Shown: positions 57,190 to 64,000 of the stretch, in pieces
How the letters are laid out: the number at the start of each line of letters is the position of its first letter
How positions within the stretch are numbered: position 1 is the first letter of the stretch
Assembly: GCA_950022295.1 (NCBI GenBank)
Contig: OX465598.1
Location: 69,238,001-69,302,000 of the forward strand
DNA from: Bromus sterilis
Taxonomy: Eukaryota; Streptophyta; Magnoliopsida; Poales; Poaceae
Direction: 5' to 3'
DNA: 64,000 nt
Made by a program: the position numbers and the translations under genes
The notes under the pieces: model-generated
Seen by the model: only the letters and a program-made list of their open reading frames with translations
Databases searched by the model: none
Told to the model about the DNA's origin: nothing

Positions 57190-57202
57190 AGCTTGGGGAT
57201 GT
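57190..57202 (+). promoter_or_regulatory. Polypurine tract of E9
   Basis: AGCTTGGGGATGT directly before the 3' LTR, as in E4 and E6. Confidence 0.73.
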
Positions 57203-58840
57203 TTATACGTCCCAAACGTATCTATAATTTCTGCTCGCTCCATGCATGTTTTGTGTGACTTTGCCATGTTTTGCTTGAACTTTCATACACTTTTGAACCT
57301 ATTTGGACTAACCTATTAACTCAGTGCACCCAGTTGCCAGTTTCTGTTTTCTGATGTTTTTGTATTTTAGGTTTTCCGGCCATTAAAAGTGCTCCAAAAA
57401 TTCCGGGAAAAATATATAAAAAATCAGCGCAACAAAAGCTTCCAGAATCACCAAGAGAGGGAAGGGGGCCACCACTAGGCAGCCAGGAGGGCAGGTGGTG
57501 CGGCCCCACCCGGGGCCGCGTCAGGGACCCTCCTGACTGCCTCGTGGGTCCCCTCGATGCGCCCCTTCGCCTATATTTACCCCTCGGGGTGGAAACCCCT
57601 AATATCGATCTCTTTCTCGCGAACTCCCCTTTGTACCGCCACCGCCGTCGTTTCAAGATCGGGGCTGCCTGGAGAAGCTGCCCCAGCACCCTGCCGGATG
57701 GAGGAACCCCTCCGGGAGACCATCCATAGCCATGGACGCCTCCCGGATGTGCCGTGAGTAGTCCCCCTTAGACCATGCGTCCGTGACCAGTAGCTATGTG
57801 ATGAATCTTTCGCCCTTTTGTGCTTCCACTTTCGAGTCCTCGTGAGCTGCCTCACATGATCGAGGCATCTATGTAATTTCTGCTGTTGCTATGCTGAGTT
57901 TGTTGGGATCTGATGGATTATGAGACTATGTTCATATTTTGATGAGTAATATATTTGGTTCTTCTCTTTTATATTTTGTTCTTGAGTAAATTCTTGCATG
58001 TTCTCCGTTGCGGTATTTGCGTTGGCCAAGTATTTTATTTGCAACTCCAAGCGAGAGCATTATGCTCGATTGTGGGTTCAGCCCCTTGATGTCTAGCTTG
58101 AGTGACAAAAACATGAGACTAGGGGATGTGTTGTTGCCACCAGGGATAAAACAACGGTGCTTGTACCTGCGGGTGCAAGGATTGTTTACTTTACGCAAAG
58201 TTCTTTTAATGCAGTTGTCTGTTGCTTTGAGTTTACACTTTGGGTGGGATTCACAACTTAATACCAGCGAGATGTTCTGGATAGATATCTCAAGGTGGAT
58301 GATTCGTAATAGATGCAGATGGATTTCGGTCTACTTACCTTGGCGTACTTCCCATTGCTTTTGAGCCCTTCCTTTCTTTGCAGCATAGTTAGCATTGCGG
58401 TGCCTTCATAATCTTGTCCATTGCCCAATTGTGATTTGTTTACCTTGCTAGCACTTTTATCGTCTTTTGGGAGAGAGACATCACTAGTGAAAATCACGGG
58501 ACCCCGGTCCATCTTCACATTATTGTTCACACCCTCAATTTACTTTCAGCTTTTACTTTCCTTTGCACCTTTTATCTCTTGCGTTGATCCTTTGTAAACG
58601 ACTAGGCCAGAGGAATTGACAACTCCTATGTACTCGTTGGGAGCAAAGTTATTTGTTGCTGTGTGCAGGTCCACGACAACACCCTAGTCAGGAAGCAATT
58701 TCTGGCGACGTTGCCACCTACTTGTATCTCCTGAGTCCTATTGGTTCAATAACCTTGGTATCTTCACCGAGGGAAACTTGCTGTTGCACTGCATCTCAAA
58801 CCTTCCACTTGGGGAACCAACGAGGGGCGAGAAGCCATCA
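57203..58840 (+). repeat. 3' LTR of E9 (1638 bp)
   Basis: Starts TTATACGTCCC instead of TGATACG and ends GAAGCCATCA. TATATTTA at 57572-57579. Otherwise nearly the same as the 5' LTR. Confidence 0.92.
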
Positions 58841-58845
58841 CTCAT
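58841..58845. repeat. Target-site duplication of E9 (right copy, CTCAT)
   Basis: Exact copy of 51246-51250. Confidence 0.95.
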
Positions 58846-58885
58846 TCCCTTGGAACGCCTCAGTTGATTAACCTTGTACCGATCC
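58846..58885 (+). other. E5 leader, remaining 40 bases before E10
   Basis: Continuation of 51250 after removing E9. E10 interrupts it at 58886; its possible duplication GATCC (58881-58885) cannot be checked because the other end is outside. Confidence 0.55.
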
Positions 58886-60565
58886 TGTTGGATATATGCT
58901 CTAGAGGCAAATAATATATGATTATTCCAATATATCTAAGCAAGTTCATAACCAGTTTCATACCATGCTAGAACTGTGTCAGTGAAACAATGATGCAGGT
59001 GTGGTATAGAAAACCCCAGAGTTCCTAGTTAGCCTCTACATCGATAACTAGTTCATGGTCAACATGATGGTCATGGTTTCGCGATCATGGACAATTAAGT
59101 CTCTTGACTATGAGATCTCCTCACTGGTTAAGTGACGTGATGAATATTACCCAAAGCAAGCATTACAGCATGATCAAATCTTGTGAAGGTTCAGTGTTGT
59201 AATTACAGAACGTGGTAGACCGTTCCTTTGACCGTGAGTACGTGCATAATTGCTATCTTCCCGGATGCTTTGACCTACATCCCACCACCTGACTGAAATA
59301 TGCGGGTCGTAACGGTTGTATCTTGGGTATTCCGTGGAGATATGTTGAGGAGTATTGTTACAAGAGCGGGATTTGTCAATCCATATAATGGATAGATACT
59401 CGGGGCCCACTCGGTGAGATTCCATCCATAAAGCTGCAGCGTGTGACTAGGTCATGGGGATGAATATCACGGGAACGAGTGAATGAGGATTAGTTCAGAA
59501 CGAGGTTGAACCAGACATAGGATGTCATTGATCGAATCTCAGAACAATCTAGTATCGCTGACAAAGGGAATGCTATACGGCGTAAGGTCCAATCGGTATT
59601 TGATATCCGAAATGCACAGGGGTCATTATGGGCATCCAGGTCCCGCTGATGATCATTGACCGTAGCCTCATCTCGTTCATGAGTGGAGTGTTCTCGGACC
59701 GTAGGGGAACACACTTAAGGGCTCGATGAAATCGGAGACCTTTTCGGAACCATCGGAGTAACCAGAGAATAAAGGAAACAACATCGGAGAAGTACCGTGT
59801 TGAACCAAACAAATTCGGAGTGAACCGGAAGGTGTTCCGGAGCACCGGGAGATGGAATATTATGTTTTAGTTATTAATTAATTGAATTAATAATTAAAAT
59901 TATTTTATTTCTAATTAATATGTGCAATGGGCCTTAGTGGAGCAAAAGGCCCATTAGGGGAAATAAAAGGGAAAAGGAAAAAGGAAAGAAGGGGGAGGCG
60001 CCATGGGCCCTAGGGCCCATGAGGGGTGCGCCCCCTCCCCCCCCCCTGGCCGGCCACCCCCCCCCCCCTTAGCAAAGGGACTTTAGTCCCACATTGCTAA
60101 GGGAGAGGGGTTGACTCCCTCCCCTCTGCCTATATATAGATGGGCAGGGTGCACATATTTAATACACAGAAATTCGTGAGAAATTAAATATTACTCCGAA
60201 TTGAGATCGGTTTTCCCCGGTATTCTCCCCTCCCTTTTCTCTTTCACGGTGGGCTCCCTAGTGTGAGCCTATAGTGTAATTGAGGCTTCTCTGCTAGAAT
60301 CGGAGGCCGTCGTGCTGCCGAAGCTCCGTCCGGAGGTGCTTCACGTGTGGCACTACACCCATCCGGGTGCTCAACACAGCCAGGGGGCTGTGAAACTTGA
60401 TCGGCTACATCAACCACGTTTGCGGGAACGTTTCCCGCGCAACGGACTACACCCCGAGGTATGTTATTTCCGCAATCCTTTCCGTTACGTAATACGGCTA
60501 GCTAGATCTTGGGTTATGGGAACGCTAGTTAGAAAAATTTGTGTTTTCTGCTGCGAACTCCAACA
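58886..60565 (+). repeat. 5' LTR of E10 (1680 bp)
   Basis: TGTTGG..CCAACA ends form the six-base inverted repeat typical of BARE-type copia LTRs. C-runs at about 60036-60068 flank GGCCGGCC. Confidence 0.88.
60131..60138 (+). promoter_or_regulatory. TATA box of the E10 LTR
   Basis: TATATATA after CCCCTCTGCC, a layout like the known BARE-1 promoter. Confidence 0.7.
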
Positions 60566-60566
60566 G

Positions 60567-60580
60567 TGGTATCAAGAGCT
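60567..60580 (+). promoter_or_regulatory. Primer binding site of E10 (initiator tRNA-Met type)
   Basis: TGGTATCAAGAGCT, one base after the LTR. It differs from the usual TGGTATCAGAGC by an extra A. Confidence 0.8.
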
Positions 60581-61624
60581 AGGTCTATGCTTAGTATTAC
60601 TGTACGGATAGAACACATCGGGGATGTGGGCGTTGATTGTATGATTGTTACCCTCCCACGTGTACTTGTTCACATCTGCAGCATTGTTTGATGAAGTGGC
60701 CCCCGACCGACCTTACGCGTACGCTTACGCGAGACTGGTTCCACGCTTGACATACGGCTTGTACCGTATAAAGTGGTTGGGGGGGTGTCTGTCTCTCTAC
60801 TTTAGCGGATGTGGCATTTGCAACGGAGGGCCCCGTGCGGGGTGTAATAGAGACAATCGTATGGTTGACGTTGTGGTTGACTCGTAGGTTAAAGTCTGTT
60901 TAACTCTGAAAGCCCTAGCAACCACGTAAAACTTGCAATATACAACTAGACCGTCTAAACCTTGTATTGCTAAGTGGGGGATATCATTCGTTTGTTTGTG
61001 ATGTAGCGATAGCTTTACTATGTGTAGTAATCGTCATCATAAAACAAACTAAAATGGAGACACTGTAGACTTAGTGTTGCCATAGCTCAGACATCTTAAA
61101 ACTTGCTAGTATAGGATACATGACGGTAGCATGTGATAAGATGATCCCTTAACAAAGCCAAACACAAGTATTCTACCGAAGTGTGCACCGCCTGGAAGGT
61201 TCTCCCATATGGCTTGATGCTCCGTACATATCGGAGTTGTCCTCATATTCAATGGAGTTCGCATGAGATTGGGTTCGGCAAGCCTGGCATATGAAGATAT
61301 GGCCTTGCTGAGCAGCATATAACATGGAGGTTAATTTGGCGAGCCTAGCATATGCAGATATGGCCTCGGAACACTAGAGACGAAAGATCAAACATGAGTC
61401 ACAGTACATATAAGATAATGTGATCGCACAAGTTGTTGTCTACCTTTGAAACTGACCCGTCGGCCGTGTGATATTCGAGGTCGGGCAGTGAATCTGGATC
61501 ATGTAATCACTAAAACTTCCTAGGGATGAATTGTTTTAGTGCGAGCTCATTTATAATATGATTATATGAACTCATTGTTGTGAACTAGTCGTAATTGTGT
61601 TCCTTGCAATTATGTTTGTAGTAA
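60581..61624 (+). other. E10 untranslated leader
   Basis: About 1 kb without a supported gene, as usual between PBS and gag in BARE-like elements. Contains a near-duplicate segment: GGCGAGCCTAGCATATGCAG (61338) and an earlier variant (61276-61300). Confidence 0.6.
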
Positions 61625-62260
61625 ATGGATAATACCCAGTACCTTGAAATGGTTTCCTTCTTACATGGTGAAAGACTTAAAGAAAATGGGTCAAACTTCA
61701 TTAGTTGGTACTTACGCCTTAGAGCCGTGCTAAAGAGAATAAACCTTTCATTCTTAACTAAAGAGCATGTGGGAAACCCTCCAGCAAACGACATGGATGC
61801 ACAAGCGGCGATTGATTATCAGTATCGTCGAAGGACATATGCCATAGCTAAGGGTATCATAGAAACCAGCATTCCGCAACCTTTGCGTGAGGAGTATGCT
61901 GATTTGGATACATATGATATGATCGATGAGCGGAAGTCATCAAACTTGCATCGGTTTAGAGTTGCCAGATTTGAGTTAGAAAGTGAGTTTCTCTCTACAA
62001 AGATGGAAGAAGGCTCTTGCCTGAAGGCACACTTGGCCAAGATGCACGAGATACATCTGAGCCTTGTAGATTACTTTAACTATGGAACCACACATGAGTC
62101 TGCGATATACACGGTGTTACACTCGCTTCCACCAAGCTATACAGACCATGTCCATGGCTATGTCGGCTGAGGTGAAAGCCTCAAGTTCTCTGACTTCATG
62201 GATAGACTTCAGTACCTGGAGGTTGAACCCATTGAAGGAGAAGTTGTTGATGCAGAAGGT
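61625..62260 (+). pseudogene. gag: Copia Gag (UBN2-type) of E10, one in-frame stop
   Basis: Starts ATG 61625 (MDNTQYLEMVSFLHGERLKE). The N-terminal part has NFISWYLRLRAVL, the typical start of copia Gag domains, and later LEMKMEEG-like and AKMHEIHLSLVDYF segments with HSLPPSYTDHV. TGA at 62168-62170 follows HVHGYVG, but the same frame continues with GESLKFSDFMDRLQYLEVE up to about 62260. No zinc knuckle (CCHC), protease or integrase follows. Length before the stop is 181 residues, short for a copia Gag. It would form the particle coat; this copy is probably inactive or needs a helper. Confidence 0.8.
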
Positions 62261-64000
62261 ATATACTTGATATACTTTATAAATGTTTATTCCCTTATAC
62301 AACATTTGCAGTAAATGAGTATCTGATACTTATTCTGTTTTATGAAAACAGGACCTGCCGTTGCATGGACGGGAAGAGGTGAAATCGAGGATTGCTGGAT
62401 ATCAAGTCAGTTGATGTCCAGCATGGATTCCGCCGAGACATCTATCATAGGAGATACTTAGAGTATTACATAAATCTTATGTAATCATTATAGTATGAAC
62501 ACTTAGTTGTGTGTCTTGTATCTCGCGAGACAAAGTTATTCATGTAATGAGACAAGTCAGTTGTTCCATCTTTATGAATAAAAGTGTGCTTATACTTTGA
62601 TTACATCTTGATTTATGATATGATAGAAAGCATTTATAATACTACTATTATTGTCAAGAAATATTCAATGTTTAATGATAAAGTTGTCTTGATTATAACA
62701 AGTCAAAGATTTGATTGCATGAGGTGAATTCATAACTGATGAATTCATTAAATGTATGATCTATTAACTTGTGAGTTCATTATCGAATGAAAATCATAAC
62801 TTGATTGCATGAGATAGATTAGATACACAATCTATGAACCTCTGCAATAAATAACCATGACAAGGTTCTAGCAAGTAGAACTTGTGCCAATCATTATACA
62901 TAAATGATGTACGCAATGGGCACGTGAGTTATCATTAAAGACTTCATATGATTAATTGAAAGTTGTATTCAATTGAAATCATAAAACTGAGATTCAGGAA
63001 TCACAGTGAGAAGTGAGAATACAAGGATACATATCACTACGCTACGATCCGAAGTGATAAGTATTGATATTGACATAATGGGAGACTTGTGGAAGTTTTA
63101 CCACAAACTACGATGGAAGTTGAAAGTGCTAGACTACTTTAACCATTCGTAGTCATACTAAACTATAGTATGGTATAAACGTTCTTTCCCCTAGCACTAT
63201 AGTTATTGTCGAATAAGGTTGTTTAATTCATTAAGTTAAAACACCCACTTCATGAATAGGAAACCATCCTGAATCTAACGAGACATGATAGCTCCATAAC
63301 TGATGGTGTTATAAGGTTTCTTAAAAGAAGGAATTTCTTTGTAATAAAACTACAAGCAATTGAAATTACATATTCTCCCCGAATAGCAAAATGTGTGTTG
63401 CTTGATTGGTAATGCGAGAAGAAGTCTCTCGACACGGATCCAATGGGAGATAATGGAAACTTTGACCGGGGTATTGGACCTTGCCTTCGGAATATCAGAG
63501 TATTGCAACGGAAGCATGTTCCGCTGTAATGAAACTGTATAAGGAAGGATATGCCATAGATGATTGATCTTGGTATATGAATTGAAGCCATTGTTGAATT
63601 TAGAAGGTTTTCATGAATACGTTCTTTACAGAACAATAATCATGAGTCTTCTTAATAAAACAATAAAGAATAACATTGCTTGAAGACACAAAGGAATGAT
63701 GGTAGCCTAGAACACGAGGAGAAATGAAATAATATTGAGTTACATATAGGATGGCTCACGTCCCGTGAAATAAATCGGTTATTTCATATTCTCGGCAAAG
63801 CTGGAAAGTTATTGAGAATGATGTAATGGGCATAAGGCATTATTTGGTTATGACCAAAGTTCAATGGTGATTGACTACGGAAACGTAGGAATGCTTTAAT
63901 CAATAAAATATTTCATTTACACTACGATGGACCATAGCCTGAAATTGCATCTCAGTCAAATTTTGGATTTGAAAGAGAAAAGCAATGGGCATGACGAAGG
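62261..64000 (+). other. E10 internal region without recognisable coding sequence
   Basis: AT-rich. All frames carry frequent stops and no copia protease, integrase or reverse transcriptase motif is visible. GT at about 62259 and AG at about 62352 could mark an intron, but this is weak. Either pol has decayed beyond recognition or this is a large noncoding insert. Confidence 0.5.

Larger units (their letters stand above)
51251..58840 (+). mobile_element. E9: complete non-autonomous WHAM-like gypsy element
   Basis: A 7590 bp element with LTRs of 1640 and 1638 bp, a perfect tRNA-Asp PBS, a Gag-position protein related to that of E4, a small membrane-peptide frame, the shared 2.8 kb noncoding region and the polypurine tract. 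No pol genes. Confidence 0.93.
58886..64000 (+). mobile_element. E10: Ty1/copia element (BARE/Angela-like LTR), 5' part
   Basis: A 1.68 kb LTR beginning TGTTGGATATATGC and ending CTCCAACA, a PBS, a leader of about 1 kb and a copia gag frame. The remaining 1.7 kb is AT-rich without recognisable pol. The right part is beyond the window. Confidence 0.85.

Noticed and set aside
60312..60611. 99-codon frame at the end of the E10 LTR
   Set aside because: It spans the LTR end and the PBS and has no resemblance to a known protein.
63250..63636. 128-codon minus-strand frame in the E10 interior
   Set aside because: AT-rich sequence with no recognisable domain and no other support; chance is likely.

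Overview
The window is a gene-free block of nested transposable elements from a large, repeat-rich grass genome. Several long terminal repeats (LTRs) match, from memory, repeats typical of wheat, barley and their relatives: WHAM/Sabrina-type LTRs starting TGATACGT, a BARE/Angela-type copia LTR starting TGTTGGA, and a CACTA transposon with GGTGGCGCAT subterminal repeats. The species cannot be fixed from sequence alone, and I see no intact host gene.

Layout, with labels used below. E1 (1-4084): 3' end of a plus-strand Ty3/gypsy element with a 3.9 kb LTR, inserted into E2. E2 (4085-7601, minus): gag remnant, primer binding site (PBS) and 5' LTR of an Athila/Sabrina-like gypsy. E3 (7602-8376, six more bases at 15480-15485): fragment of an older Sabrina-type LTR. 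E4 (8377-15474, plus): complete non-autonomous WHAM-like element, duplication CATAG. E5 (plus): an older gypsy whose roughly 4.9 kb 5' LTR is split into 15486-18850, 25984-26505 and 49320-50326, followed by its PBS and leader (50327-51250 and 58846-58885). E6 (18851-25978, minus): second WHAM-like element, duplication GCAGG, inside the E5 LTR. E7 (26506-49319, minus): gypsy with two roughly 4.06 kb LTRs and a gag-less pol, also inside the E5 LTR, duplication TTGTA/CTGTA. E8 (36058-47199): an 11.1 kb CACTA transposon in the right E7 LTR, duplication TCA, carrying broken copies of the two usual CACTA genes. E9 (51251-58840, plus): third WHAM-like element, duplication CTCAT, in the E5 leader. E10 (58886 to the window end, plus): copia element with LTR, PBS and a gag reading frame.

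The nesting gives an order: E3 and E5 are older hosts; E4, E6, E7, E9 and E10 came later; E8 is younger than E7, because the sibling E7 LTR still shows the empty site.

No element looks autonomous here. E7 keeps recognisable reverse transcriptase, RNase H and integrase motifs but has stop codons and no gag or protease. The E8 transposase has one frameshift and one stop, and its Ulp1-like partner protein has lost the catalytic cysteine. E4, E6 and E9 share LTRs, leader and about 2.8 kb of conserved 3' noncoding sequence but carry two unrelated coding cassettes. In all three the cassette is followed by a small reading frame for a predicted membrane peptide. In E4 and E9 that frame begins at a TAATG stop/start overlap next to a stem-loop. 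This shared scaffold is the most unusual thing in the window.
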